A DNA stretch of 64,000 bases from Ambrosia x helenae. Taxonomy: Eukaryota > Streptophyta > Magnoliopsida > Asterales > Asteraceae. The notes beneath the pieces were generated by a model. The model ran no database searches and had not been told where the DNA came from. It saw only the letters and a program-made list of their open reading frames with translations. Where the stretch lies: contig CM061227.1 in the NCBI GenBank assembly GCA_030844895.1, positions 72,604,593 to 72,668,592 on the forward strand. Direction: 5' to 3'. The position numbers and the translations under genes were made by a program. How positions within the stretch are numbered: position 1 is the first letter of the stretch; every line of letters begins with the position of its first letter. This document shows positions 1 to 11,785 of this stretch, piece by piece.

Positions 1-251
1 ACCTATTTCTAATTCTACGTGTGCATCTCTTGCTCGAGTGAAGTCTCTATACAAACTTGTCATTTCCTCAAGACAATCTAAAGCTAAGATGTGAACATGA
101 AAAAAAAACAACCAAATTGGTATCAAATGATATGTAAAGTGAGCATATGATAAAAAAATGACATACATGCTCAATCTTTATTATGAATTCACAATTGATC
201 ACCTTTAGTGACACTGAATAAAACAATCAATAGGTTAGCAGTAAAGATCCA
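1..251. other. AT-rich spacer
   Basis: No gene, RNA or clear repeat can be supported here. The sequence is AT-rich with no reading frame of note. It leads into the first copy of the duplicated block that begins near 252. Confidence 0.6.
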
Positions 252-1439
252 TTTTGAAGATTAAAAAATGATTTAACTGCTATCGAATAAAATGATTCTA
301 GGATGGTAACTTTTCATGTCTCCCGACTATTTTCACTACTCATACATAATTTAAGTATATGTTTCAATAATAACCACAAAAAAAGAAGTCTTTTTTTTAT
401 TTAGATATAATAACTGTCACACCCTCAAATTTCCACTTGCGGGGTTTTACCGCGAGGCGCATGACAAACCAGGATCCAAGTCAACGATCACAATAAACAA
501 CTCTATATGAAAAACGTAAAAACCATAAACAACGATTTTATAAGCGGAAGCATTAAAGAAGAATTTAATCAGCTACAATAGTATTCCAAAGTATTCAAAA
601 CACTTTTATTTCAAAACGTGCAACTAAGCCTAGACGCCAATGCAGACCCGTGCGCCTAGTTCCATTTGTTGCTACCTTAGCGACCTAAGAAAACATGCCA
701 AAAAGATGTCAACATATAATGCTGGTGAGTTCACAGGTTTGTTCAAAATGTTATCAAGATGTTACCAGAATGTTACCATGTCCATATTATATCCATGTTA
801 CCAAGTACGCTAGCTAGGCGTATATTTTGTTACTTCTACGATTGGAAAACCATTACTAGACTGTTACCATGTGTTCAGCCCGATGTGTTGTAGCCATGCT
901 ACGAGTGTTACCAGTTCGAGACAATATGCACCCGCCCGGCCCTCCAAGCCGTCGAGTGGGGTTTGTCAAACCCAATAGATCTATCCACATTTCCCCCGTT
1001 GTGCATCCCCGCACATTCATGGTTTCCCCCGGGACTTTAAAAGATCGTATAGTACACAAGTTCAAAACCATAGTATGACATATGTTACCAAAATAGTTTA
1101 GTGCATGTTTTCTCCCCCAAAGAATAAAGCAGTAAAAGTGGGGCCGTGAACTCACCTTAGATAGCGTTCTTCGGTTATAAGTAAAGATGTTAAGCCCTTG
1201 ATAATCCCTCTACCGGAGATCTATCAAAATGTTCACATAAGTGTTCCGACTAATAACCATAAGGTTATCTAGTCCCCGATTGTCCAGATCGTAACCAAGT
1301 ATGTTTTAAAACGTGTTTTAAATGTTTAACCGACACACTAGACCGACCCGACATCCTGTTGGTGACCCATTACCCTAACTAATCAAGTACACATAGATTA
1401 CACACAAGGTTCAAGCATAAAGCACTTAGTTTGTATCAA

Positions 1440-1625
1440 AAATCTCATTTCTGCATAAGAACGGTCGAACCACTCAGTTTAAGTCTCCTTCGCCCGTTTT
1501 GTATTTCGTTCGACCGTTTGATGTTTCCTTCGCCCGTTTTACCACGTTCACCCAAATATATCCCAGGTTCGACCCTGGACTCTCTCCTTCGCACCTTCGA
1601 TCGGTCGAAGGAGTCCAGGTCCGCC
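1440..1625. repeat. TTCGACC/GGTCGAA hairpin cluster 1 in solo LTR 1
   Basis: Several copies of TTCGACC, TTCGCCC and GGTCGAA are packed together. One arm, CCTGGACTC..CTTCG (1574-1591, with a 4-base insert), pairs with CGAAGGAGTCCAGG (1606-1619). The function is unknown. The same motif recurs at 2430-2600 and in the minus-strand Sirevirus. Confidence 0.75.
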
Positions 1626-2427
1626 CCTGTTGTGCAAATTTTCCTAAAAACGCTTCAAACACATTCAAAACGACTCGAAACATCATCAAACACAGCAGTC
1701 AAGCATGAATAACTTATCCCTACAAAACCCCACCGATTTCCCTCAATATTACGTCCGTTTCAGCCCTTTCCTAAAATGGTAAAGATTATGGAAACATCAC
1801 TTTCATGCATGAATAATTTACCCAATTTGGAAACTTTTGAAATCGATCCGTATTCAACATAAAATGCTCAGTTTGTCGAGTGTTCGATCTTTCCCTATTA
1901 GTTCTATTGATCATAAATATCATGCATCAAGTCTAGATTCGTTAAAACCCCCAAATACCCATAATATCATTATTTATCCAATCCTAAGCCTAAACAATAA
2001 TAATCTAGCATCATTAACAATCCTATATCATGTTTCTATCATAGATACAGCAGCAAATCATTGAACAACACATAACACCACATAATACACAATTTACATA
2101 TGTTTATCATCATAAAAACCTATGTCAAATGATAATGTTTTGGTTTAGAAAGATGTTTAAAAGGTTTTTAATCATAAAAACACCCTTAGAACAGATCCGG
2201 ACAATTAGGGTTAGATGAAAACGAATTAAAATGCTTTTAAAAAGGTTTAGAATTAAGAACACACCTTGGATTCTTGTTTAGATGTTGTAGATAGGTTAGA
2301 TTATGAAAAAGAAGAGCAAAAACTCCTTCCTTAGTGATTAAGATCGTTTGAGAGTGTTTTGGGACGGTTAGGGTTTGTGAAATGATGAAAAATGACAAAG
2401 TTTGGTATTTATACTAATTCTCCTTCG

Positions 2428-2600
2428 CCCCATATCAATGGTCGAAGGTGGCCTCCTTCGACCCTTCCACAGGGTCGAATGAGCCCTGTCCTGGTCGAAG
2501 GGAATTCTTTCAATTCCACTTCCCAGGTTCGCCCATCTACAAAGGGTCGAACCAAACAATTGTTCTCCTTCGACCACTCGAAGTGGTCGAACCAGATCTC
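2428..2600. repeat. TTCGACC/GGTCGAA hairpin cluster 2 in solo LTR 1
   Basis: Three hairpins follow one another. GGTCGAAGG (2440-2448) pairs with CCTTCGACC (2455-2463). TCGACCC (2458-2464) pairs with GGGTCGA (2472-2478). TTCGACCAC (2569-2577) pairs with GTGGTCGAA (2583-2591). All stems are perfect. Confidence 0.85.
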
Positions 2601-3187
2601 ATTTTTAACTAGTTTTCCAGTTTGTCGTGTTTAACGCATTCTAACACATCTTAACACATAAGCATGCATCCTTAATCTATATTTAACATATTTAAGCATA
2701 GATAATCATTTACACATCATTTAAACACATCTATGTATATAATCCACCACACGACCCATAATCTACACATATACTTAATTAGTTCATGTAATGTCACCAA
2801 CAACGGAACCCGGTACTAGTGTATTACCAAAACGACTCCCAATGATCCTCCAGATCATTGCACCCTGGACAATCCTAACTTGACCCGACTCAACTAACCC
2901 AGTTAAGTTCGTTTATAAACGTTTCTCGCTAAGGTAGACTTAGATGTTACTAAAATGTTTAAGCCAAACATGCCGGGTGTCACAATAACACTATGGTACT
3001 CATTGGAAAGATAATAAAACGCTCGTTAATTTGGTGTATTGTTTTTTCAAAAAAAAATGTTGTATAAAAAAGTTAATAATGTTTAAAAATCGCAATGTAC
3101 ATATAAGAGAAGAAAAAAAATTAATAGTTTTAGAGAGAAATTAAGGGGTGGGATCGCATCACCAAGTGTCATGTGTCTCACCCCTTT

Positions 3188-3191
<4 letters not shown>

Positions 3192-3242
<51 letters not shown>
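3192..3242. repeat. TA microsatellite
   Basis: A run of about 50 bases of alternating TA with one G interruption. It terminates duplication copy 1. Confidence 0.9.
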
Positions 3243-3250
3243 GATAATAA

Positions 3251-3625
3251 TTTTGAAGATTAAAAAATAATTTAACTGCTATCGAATAAATGATTCTAGG
3301 ATGGTAACTTTTCATGTCTCCCGACTATTTTCACTACTCATACATAATTTAAGTATCTGTTTCAATAATAACCACAAAAAAAAGAAGTCTTTTTTTGTGT
3401 TTTAGGTATAACACTATGGTACTCGTTGGAAAGATAATAAAACGTTCATTAATTTGGTGTATTGTTTTTTCAAAAAAATGTTGTATAAAAAGTTATTAAC
3501 GTTTAAAAATCGCCATGTACATATAAGAGAAGAAAAAAAATAGTTTTAGAGAGAAATTAAGGGGTGGGATTGCATCACCAAGTGCCATGTGTCTCACCCC
3601 TTTTCTTTTTTATATATATAAAGAT
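3251..3625. repeat. Tandem duplication, copy 2 (uninterrupted)
   Basis: This is the intact second copy of the block at 252-414 plus 2985-3190. At the position corresponding to the solo LTR insertion it reads GGTATAACACTATGG, with ATAAC present only once. It thus preserves the empty target site and confirms the LTR boundaries. Confidence 0.88.
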
Positions 3626-4772
3626 AATAATAACTTGCACAGGGCTTGCGTGATGCGGCAGGGAACACGGACACTTCTAAATGGTGTACATGGTTCTGTT
3701 CAGTTCAGTTATTAACCTCAACCGAAAGCAAACTCATTTGTTAATCGATTTTATTAACTAATCAGTTAATTGGTTCGATTTATTTTGTTCAATTGTCGGT
3801 TTCAGTTCGGCCCAGTTAATTTTGATGAATATCAAAAACCAAATTTTGACCAAATTTTTTTTTGATTTGAAATACATGAAATAGGGAGGTAAATACAAAA
3901 AATGGAGGTATAAAAGCTAAGAATATGTGTATATGAAGAGTTCGCATTGGTTTAGTTAATTTTGATTAGCTAATGGTACAAAATAATCGATAACCGATTT
4001 CAAGTTAATTCGATTTTTAGTTAATTTGGTTATCAATTGATTTCGGTTTGGTTTCATCTAGTTTTGGTTCGGTTTCAGTTAACGATTCAGTTATTGCTTA
4101 CCCATGGATATTGTTAATTACATAATACATCAAAATTTTAAAGTAAAAATTAATAACAATACTATACTCCAATTAAAGAGAATAAGATTCTTGTTTAAGT
4201 AGTGTTTTTTAACTATTAATTTAAGAAAAAAAAAATATGGCCTTCTAAAAATCCAGAGATAATTGCCTTAAAGTAAAGAGAAAAAATTGTAACTATTATT
4301 TAAATAAGCACAAGTTTAGTAAAGTTGAGGGAATTAAACTATGAGGATATTGAAGTGTAAAAGCGTTTGAAAGACTAATTTACCCTTATTTTAGATGGAT
4401 TAAAAGTGAATTTTTTTAAGTTTTCAGTATCTTAAAATATGATAATAGATAATACATATAACTCGTAAGATTGATTAAAAAACTTAGGTAAAAAAGTTGT
4501 CGATTTAGAACACGGTATGTATTATGCAAGTGAGCAAAACAAAAACACATGTCCGTTGTATGTCCAAATAAAAATATGAGATGCACTTCTTTTGAATGAC
4601 AAAGAAATGCTCTTAAATTAAATTTTATATAATATATCCACAACCATTATATTCTATAGTTATTGTGAGGTAAGGTGTTATTTCGTTTTTTGTGTGTATG
4701 TATGGAGGGATATTAGTTCATTTGTGAAAAGTTTAATTATTCATTTTTGAAGTTCAGTTGAATATATATATA
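3626..4772. other. Spacer with GGTTTCGGTTT-rich remnant
   Basis: No gene is visible. At about 3690-4100 the sequence is rich in GGTTC, CAGTT and AACCGA motifs (for example GGTTTCATCTAG, GGTTCGGTTTCAGTTAACG), which resembles the interior of non-autonomous DNA elements common in plants. I could not define terminal inverted repeats or a target duplication. The rest is AT-rich without structure. Confidence 0.4.
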
Positions 4773-4821
4773 GGGATCGGTTCAAATAAAAAGTTTAAAA
4801 AACGTGCGAAGCGTGCGAAGG
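4773..4821 (+). repeat. MULE 1 left terminal inverted repeat
   Basis: Starts GGGATCGGTT and ends CGTGCGAAGCGTGCGAAGG. It aligns base for base with the reverse complement of 24795-24843, with identity concentrated at the outer 10 and the inner 19 bases. Confidence 0.88.
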
Positions 4822-5043
4822 CTTCTACGCGCGTTTTCTTGAAGGGTAGTATCGTCATTTTACTCGATATTTAAAACCCATATCTTTTATAAAAGGATCA
4901 GATTTTCAAATTCGTATTTACTCTGTTTTTAGATTTTGAATTCAGTATAAATATTGATCATAATTCAGTTCATTCAATCATAAATCAGTTCATTCTCTTT
5001 CGATTATATCTCCAAACGATCTTCCTTTATTCATTCATTAAAG

Positions 5044-8000
5044 ATGTCTATGAATAATGATTGTGCAGGTATGATTTGAGCTATCTATTACGTAATGTTT
5101 TGTTCGATTGCTTTCTTTTTAATGATTTCGTTTTCTGTTTAGTAGAATTTGAATTAAATTCAGCTTTTTTTATTGATTGTACGTTGTTTTTCTATTTATG
5201 GAAGCATTACGTTATTTGGTCTTTGTTTTGTTATTAAATTCATCTTTTTTTGTTTGATTTCTTTGTATTAATGATAGTTTTTACGTTATTTTTTTGTGTT
5301 TTTGTTTATTTCATATCACAATGTCACAATTTCACGTGTTTTTTTTGTTTGTTTATTATATTCATGTTATGTAACTTTCATTACGTTATTTCATTACGTT
5401 ATTATATTTTATGCTTTATTAGGCCATTATGTTACTGTGTTAACAGTTATTACGTGATTTTCAGGTTTTATTTTCAATGATAGAGGTGAAAGTAGTTCTA
5501 CTCAGGCTATTTCAACAGTTTATAAACCACAAGTTGCCTCTTCTATGACGCCATGTGTTGATATGGTATTTCCATCGATTGATCATGCGTATGAGTTTTA
5601 TGTGACATATGCAAAAAATGCTGGATTTAGTGTTCGCAAAGGAGGTCAATATGTTCATGGTGAGATTCTTAAGTTGAAGCATTTGGTTTGTTCAAAGGAA
5701 GGATTCAAATCTTGTAAAGCGTTTGATAGTCTTCAAAATGGTAAAATTAGGAATAAACCATCGCAAAGAACAGGTTGTAATGCTCATATAGTTTTTTCGT
5801 CAGAGAATGGACAAAATTTTAAAGTTTCAAAGTTTGTTGAAGAGCAGAACCATTACTTGGTTTCTCCAGAAGATATGCAATTTCTTCCATCATCACGTAA
5901 TTTGACATATCAACAAATGCAAGTGTTATGCAATATGTCCAAAGTAAATATGGGTCCTGTTAAGGCTTTTAATCTAATGAGGACAATTTATGGTGGTTTT
6001 GAACAAGTTGGTGCTACTGCTGCAGATTTCAAAAATTTTAAAAGGGATTTGAACTTATATATTGGTGAGTATGATGCGGATATGGTAGTTAATATGCTGC
6101 AGAAGAAGCATGACTTTCTTCCTGATTTTTATTTTGAGTATAGTCATGACACTAAACGACAGTTAACTGGATTGTTTTGGGCTGATGAGCATGCAAAAAG
6201 AAGTTATAAAGTTTTTGGTGATGTTGTTTCATTCGATGCTAGTTTCAATTCTAACAAGTAAGTTCATTACGTAATTATGTTATTCATTTTACGTAATTAT
6301 TTCAGTTTAATTAATTTATTTATTTTCTTTTTTAGTACAAGATGGTATTTGTTCCATTTACCGGTATCGATAATCACTGCAACAATATAACTCTAGGTGC
6401 TGGATTGCTGAGTTCAGAGACAATTGAATCCTACTCATGGTTGTTAACTTGTTTCAAGAAGTGTTTTGGTAAAGAACCGCTTGTTGTAGTTACCGGTCAA
6501 GATCCTGCTATAAAACAAGCAGTTGCATCAGTTTTACCAAATAGTAGGCATAGATTGTGCATGTGGCACATCATGAAAAAGGTTGTTGATAAGGTATATG
6601 TCATTTTTGCTATGATTTTTGATTTTTTGTATGTTACGTAATTTTCAAGGCTTTTATCTGTATACCATATTTGTTATTACGTGATTATTTTTTATGATAT
6701 GATTTTTTGATTTTGTGTATGTTACGTGATTTTCAAGGCTTTTTATTTGCATAACATATTTTTATTACGTGATTATTCAAATTCGTAACAATATGTGTTT
6801 TTGTTATTTTTATAGGTTGGTCCTGCATTATGCAACAATGATGATTTTAAACAGCGTATTTGCGACATTGTTTGGACAGATTCTATTTCACCAGAAGAGT
6901 TTGAAAAGGGATGGGAGCAACTTGTTTTTTATTTTAATCTCTTTTACCACGACTGGTTGTGTGACATTTATTCAAATAGAGCAATGTGGATTCCTGCTTT
7001 TTATCGCGATGAGCCAATGTCAGGTCTTATGCGTACTACTTCAAGATCTGAATGTGAAAATCATTTCTTTGGTCAAGTTTCAAATGCTCAATTAACGCTT
7101 CTTGAGTTTATTAGTCATTTTGATACTGCCATGGAATCTCAAAGGTATACTCATAGGAAAAATGATCATGAGACGAGGTATAAAACACCGGATTTTTGGA
7201 CTGATTATCCTATTGAGGTGCTAGCTGCGAAATTATATACAAGAAGTATTTTCTTTGATGTCCAAGAAGAAATTTACGGAGCTGTGCATAAATGCATAAA
7301 TGTCTTTCTTTCACATGAAGGAGATATAGGGACGTTTCTAATAAAAGATCGTTCTGCGTATGGTGCCGGTTTGATAGAGGTATGTATAGTTTATTTTTTA
7401 TGTTACGTAATTTTTTACATATCATTGTAACAGACATTACGTAATTACCTGTTTCATTAGTCTCTCAGTTTCATATACCTCATTACGTATTTTATTTTTT
7501 TATGGAGATCTTTTTTGTATTGCAGGTTAAATTTAACCTGGAAGATTTGACAATTTTATGTTCTTGCAAGCGTTTTGAGCGATATGGTTTATTGTGTCGA
7601 CATGCTTTTTTAGTTTTAATGTTGTGTGATATAAATGAAATTCCCAGCAGATACATTCTTGATCGCTGGAGGAGTGATGTTATTTGTAATAGTCCCTCTC
7701 GGTCGAGCTTGTCGTTGGTGATGCATACTGATGAAAATGGGGACCATCAAAGTGTTAATGATGTTGTTCGTGATATAATGCATTTGAGTGAGTATGTAGT
7801 TAATAAGTTGATTACTGATTTTGAAAAGTTGAAGCTGTTTAGAGACGAGCTAAAAGCGACGAAAGAGAAGACAGATGAAGCTGGTATTCAGAGGATATCA
7901 GCCAAGAAGAAAGAAATTATTCAAGCTATTATTGGGGCTCCACATCAAACTGAGGCTGCTGTTCGTGTTCCTCATGGTATTAGGAATAAGGGTTGTGGGT

Positions 8001-8215
8001 CACGCAAAAGGTTTAAATCAAAACGTGTACAAGCGATTAGTCGTGCAGGGAAGAGATCAAGAAATTGCAAAGTATGTGGGGGTACTGGTCATGATAGGCG
8101 CACCTGTGAAGTTCTTAAATGGACTGCAACAGCTAACAACAAAGGGAAAGAACCCGTCAATGAAGCAGATGCGGATAATAGTCTAGATTCGGAATATGAA
8201 GTTGGCGATGATTGA
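5044..8215 (+). CDS. FAR1/MURA-type MULE transposase, five exons
   Basis: Inferred exons are 5044-5068, 5465-6257, 6336-6593, 6816-7379 and 7526-8215 (about 775 aa). The start ATG at 5044 is chosen because its 25-nt exon splices in frame to 5465. Domains in order: a FAR1-like DNA-binding domain (from YEFYVTYAKNAGFSVRKG), a MULE transposase core with FDASFNSNK, VTGQDPAIKQA and CMWHIMKK, a SWIM zinc finger CSCKRFERYGLLCRHAF near 7560-7600, and a C-terminal CCHC knuckle CKVCGGTGHDRRTC. It should bind the element ends and catalyse excision and integration in the nucleus. All five exons are open. One oddity is that canonical splicing of exons 2 and 3 (GT at 6258, AG at 6335) leaves a 1-nt frame conflict, so the copy may be inactive or may use another junction. 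Introns are full of TTACGTAA. Confidence 0.85.
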
Positions 8216-8683
8216 TTATGTTTTTTTGTTAAATTGACATTGAAACATTTTCTTTTACATTGTTACGTGATTTTTTTGTACACATATGGTTTTTTTTGCA
8301 TTTCATTACGTAATTAGTTGACATGCTACGTAATTGTATCATAGCATAATCATTCACATATAACCATTACTTTACATTTTTTCACATGTTACGTAATTTT
8401 ATGTTAGGTAACCATTATTAGTTTCATACATGATTAACATATAACCATTATCATACATGTTTTTTGTATGTTACGTAATTGTATTTGTATGTTAGGTAAC
8501 CATTATCAGTTTCATACATAATCATTCATACATTATCATTCAACATAATCAGAAACATACATAATCATTCATATAATGTAGTATGTGACAAGCAAAATGT
8601 TAAATTGTATCAGGACATTTGTCATACATAAACCAAATGTTAAATTGTATCATGACATTTCCGACACGTGGCATTAAAACTAT
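8216..8683. promoter_or_regulatory. Convergent spacer with TTACGTAA cluster
   Basis: This is the shared 3' region between the transposase (+) and protease (-) genes. Exact TTACGTAA octamers occur at 8306, 8389 and 8471, with one-mismatch forms such as GTTACGTGATT and CTACGTAATT between them. The stretch also repeats ACATAACCATTA-like and CATACATAATCATTC-like phrases. No coding potential is visible. Confidence 0.7.
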
Positions 8684-8830
8684 TCAAACATGATCATTTT
8701 GTCTTTTCACAAGAGTTTGGAATAAGTTCTGCTTGTACTTCGCCTTCTCACTGTATTCCTTTTGATGAAACTCCCTAGCCAGACGATCAATTAAATTTTT
8801 ATTTTTGTTGGCATCGGAGAGTAGGATTTT

Positions 8831-9085
8831 TTATAGATATTTGTAACGAAGGTCATCAATCTGCATTTGTTGAGCTGCTCCTTCTTTTTGAAAATCAGTT
8901 ACCCATTTTCTTCTATATGTGCTCATGAAAGTCTCCATATGCCTCATTGTGAACACCCCACAATCGATTTTGTTTTGTGAAGTTCTCCATTCCATTTGGA
9001 CTCTCGCTGGTTTTTTACTTACCATTTTAGGAGTCATGGGGTGTTCATTGACCATCATATAGTTGCATAAAGCTTCTTTCTGCAT
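8831..9085 (-). CDS. ULP1 exon with catalytic cysteine
   Basis: Contains NKIDCGVFTMRHMETF, in which DCG carries the C48 nucleophile and the following RHMET is a hallmark of plant transposon-borne ULP1 proteins. It ends in TAA, but the same frame continues with SDANKNKNLIDRLAREF and more until 8684. This tail resembles the tail of the MULE 2 copy, so the stop looks like a lesion. Confidence 0.8.
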   Translation of the reverse strand: MQKEALCNYMMVNEHPMTPKMVSKKPARVQMEWRTSQNKIDCGVFTMRHMETFMSTYRRKWVTDFQKEGAAQQMQIDDLRYKYL

Positions 9086-9139
9086 ACATTACGTAATTTT
9101 ACCATAAGCATTACGTAATTAACTAACATAAAAATAATA

Positions 9140-9427
9140 TTAAGTAAAAATATTTTTTTTTACCAATGGCACTATGATGTTGTCATATTTGCTATTAGCT
9201 CCAAGCTTGCTGTTGTCTAGTATTTCTATCTTCGGGTTCTTCATGTTGAAACATATTACATATATGTGGTCCGAAGATACGATGGGCATGAACAACAAAT
9301 CCACCTCATTGATTGATTTTATTTCATTTTTGCTAAGTGCAAGATTTAAGTTTGCTGTCATGGTGTCCATTCGCTTTAAATCATCATATTGAGGCTTGAA
9401 GCAGTCACTTGGCTGTAAATTTAGCAT
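9140..9427 (-). CDS. ULP1 exon with catalytic His and Asp
   Basis: Carries SSDHIYVICFNMKNPKIEILDNS. The H of DHIYV and the D of EILDN fit the His and Asp of the C48 catalytic triad. Both flanking introns contain TTACGTAA (9089, 9111, 9431). Confidence 0.8.
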   Translation of the reverse strand: MLNLQPSDCFKPQYDDLKRMDTMTANLNLALSKNEIKSINEVDLLFMPIVSSDHIYVICFNMKNPKIEILDNSKLGANSKYDNIIVPLVKKNIFT

Positions 9428-10509
9428 ACATTACGTAATTTAGTATAAGCATTACGTTATTATAATTTATGTATTACATGAAAAAGATAAGGAGCATACC
9501 AGAATATTTGTTTGAACAAACAACCTTAATGGTGAACCTGGAGCTCTTTTCTTCTCGTCGTGGTTCAGCACATACGACCATGCATCCAAAACATTAGATG
9601 ATAATGTTATTCCAGGGTATAAGCATTCAAATACCACTTTGAAGAATGGACTCCCATCTGCTGGCTCGAATACAACATCACTGTGGAAGATAATTTTTAA
9701 TACACATTATATAATTTTTTGTAATAAACTATGTTCTGAAAATATTCATTACGTAATTTTTATAATAACAAATTAAAGTAATATAAGGTTTTTCTTACTG
9801 TGTTGCTTCTGTTGCTGCAAATATAAACTGCGCAATTATGTTTTCATCTTCAGTTATTTTGTTCTTCATTACCACCTGGCGTTGAATGTAAGGAGACTTC
9901 AGAGGTCCAGCCAACATCCTTCCCCTTTTTGCACGTTCAACTTGTTTATTGGCTATGGTTGACTCCAGTGATTGACTAACTATTAGTCTCCCTACTGTTT
10001 TTGGTGTTTCGACATCAGCTTCAGAGTTATGTAGGAATGGTAGATCTGGAATTACATCTGTAGGTGCATCATCTTGGGAGAGATTCAGATCGAAACTTGG
10101 TCCTTCATAGCTTTTGTGACACCCGGCAAATTCTGGTTAACAACGTTGTCTAGATTAAAGTCTACCTTAGTGAGTCACGCGTATATTATACTTAACTAGG
10201 GTTAGCTAGATAGCTAGATGGGACATACGTGCATTGTTGTGAGTTAATATGTGATTACATGATTAGTGAACCTCGGACGTTGGTGAATAACGAACTTATG
10301 TGTCTCTGTGATAGTTGATGAACTTATGTGAAAACCATACGTGACTATGTGAACCTAAACCGAATACGTTAATAAAAATCACTAAAAGTGGAGTATGAGG
10401 TTGATTAGGGTCTTAACGCATGGGGTTGCACTTGTTACGGTCCGAAATAACGAAAACGTCAAAGGATAACGCGTTTTGGGGCTTAATGTTAGTGGATGAG
10501 AGGAGAACT

Positions 10510-10554
10510 TGTAACATCGTAAAATTTTCCCCAAAATTTTAATACATAAAAAGC

Positions 10555-10593
<39 letters not shown>

Positions 10594-11768
10594 ATTACAC
10601 ATTTATCATTAATATTATACAAATGTGCCTAAGTCTTTATTTATCCTAACTCACAACTTATATACATACATAAATGTATATAAATAATAATAATAATAAT
10701 AATATGATTCTAAATTCTTTTTTTTTTTCACATACAAGATTTTTTTTTTTTTTTTTTTTAAATAAAGCCTTGAGTCAAATAGTCAAAGTCCTAGTCAAAG
10801 TCTTAGTCAAACAGTCAAAGTCTTAGTCAAATAGTCAATTCATCATAAAACCTTACTTTATGGTGTTGACCAATTTTAATGGCTAATTGACTCCAAAACT
10901 AGTATAAAAACCCACCTATGACCCATCATACTTTGCACCTCTAAATCGATTGTTTCAATCCAATTAAACTTTCCCTCATACCTTTCTTCTATAGTCTATT
11001 ACTTCTACACTTGAAGCTTTGATTATAAGCTCTTGTAATTGGCAACTTTGGGGCTACACATATTCTATTTCTCGAGACTTAATACTTTGCTAAGGTGAGT
11101 TTTACATAGCCCCTTTTCTATTTCACTATTTTTGGGGTGAAACATGTTATAACATCATTATTGCAATTCAATCATCAATGTGTCTATGTGTTTTCTATGT
11201 TGCATTATGTCTTGAGCATGATTAGAGTAAGCACCATTCTAGCATAATCATTAACTCCGTACAAGCCGACGATATACATTGATAGATCTATTGGACTGAC
11301 AATCCCACCCGGATACGTGCCTCCTACAAAGGTAGCGTGGGTGTTTGTTATCGTATAACATATTCAAGTGGACCATGAGCGTATGGTATGTATCATATTA
11401 TAACAGTCATCAGGGTTGGTTATGCACTCGATTTATTTCTAGTATGTTCTCACATATGGACTAGATTGACATGACACATGAATTGCACAACATTTTTATT
11501 CAATTTTCAAAAACCTATGTAATTCTCACCAACTTTTGTTGACCCAAAACATTTTCAACTTAACATGTTTCAGGTTCTATTTGCTTGAAGATTTGAATTG
11601 ATGCTTGAAGATATGTGTATAGTTTTATTCAATTTGATGTACAAATTCTAGAACAATTGTATGTAATTCATTTAAATTATTTAATGGAATTTATTATTTA
11701 CCATGAGCTACTGAACAATCATCAATACGTGACATCCCGATGTTTCCGCCATCGGTTGGGGTGTTACA
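10510..11768 (+). repeat. TR-GAG 5' LTR
   Basis: 1259 bp, starting TGTAACATCGTAAAATTTTC and ending CATCGGTTGGGGTGTTACA. It includes a TA tract (10558-10590), an AAT run, a poly-T stretch and repeated AGTCAAAGTC units (10775-10840). Confidence 0.92.
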
Positions 11769-11771
11769 GAT

Positions 11772-11785
11772 TGGTATCAGAGCCA
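11772..11785 (+). promoter_or_regulatory. Primer binding site (initiator tRNA-Met type)
   Basis: TGGTATCAGAGCCA lies 3 bases after the 5' LTR, the usual PBS for Ty3/Gypsy plant elements primed by tRNA-iMet. Confidence 0.9.

Larger units (their letters stand above)
415..2984 (-). mobile_element. Solo LTR 1, Ty3/Gypsy-type, with TSD ATAAC
   Basis: The element reads TGTCACACCCTC at its left end and GCCGGGTGTCACA at its right end. On the minus strand it therefore starts TGTGACACCCGGC, as the Gypsy LTR at 10115 does. It is flanked by the perfect 5-bp duplication ATAAC (410-414 and 2985-2989), and no internal region is attached, so it is a solo LTR left by recombination between two LTRs. It is 2570 bp long. 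It shares both terminal thirds with the solo LTR at 35486-37701. Reading frames inside it are short and not gene-like. Confidence 0.93.
252..3244. repeat. Tandem duplication, copy 1 (split by solo LTR)
   Basis: A block of about 370 bp beginning TTTTGAAGATTAAAAAAT is present twice. Copy 1 consists of 252-414 plus 2985-3190 and a TA tract, and is interrupted by the LTR at 415-2984. Copy 2 follows at 3251-3625. Both copies end with a stretch reading AAGGGGTGGGAT, CACCAAGTG and GTGTCTCACCCCTT, which is itself partly self-complementary. The copies differ by scattered substitutions and small indels. Confidence 0.85.

Noticed and set aside
856..1155. Overlapping ORFs of 99 and 69 codons in solo LTR 1
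   Set aside because: Non-coding LTR sequence; the homologous stretch in solo LTR 2 (35887-36204) has only a diverged open frame with no family match.
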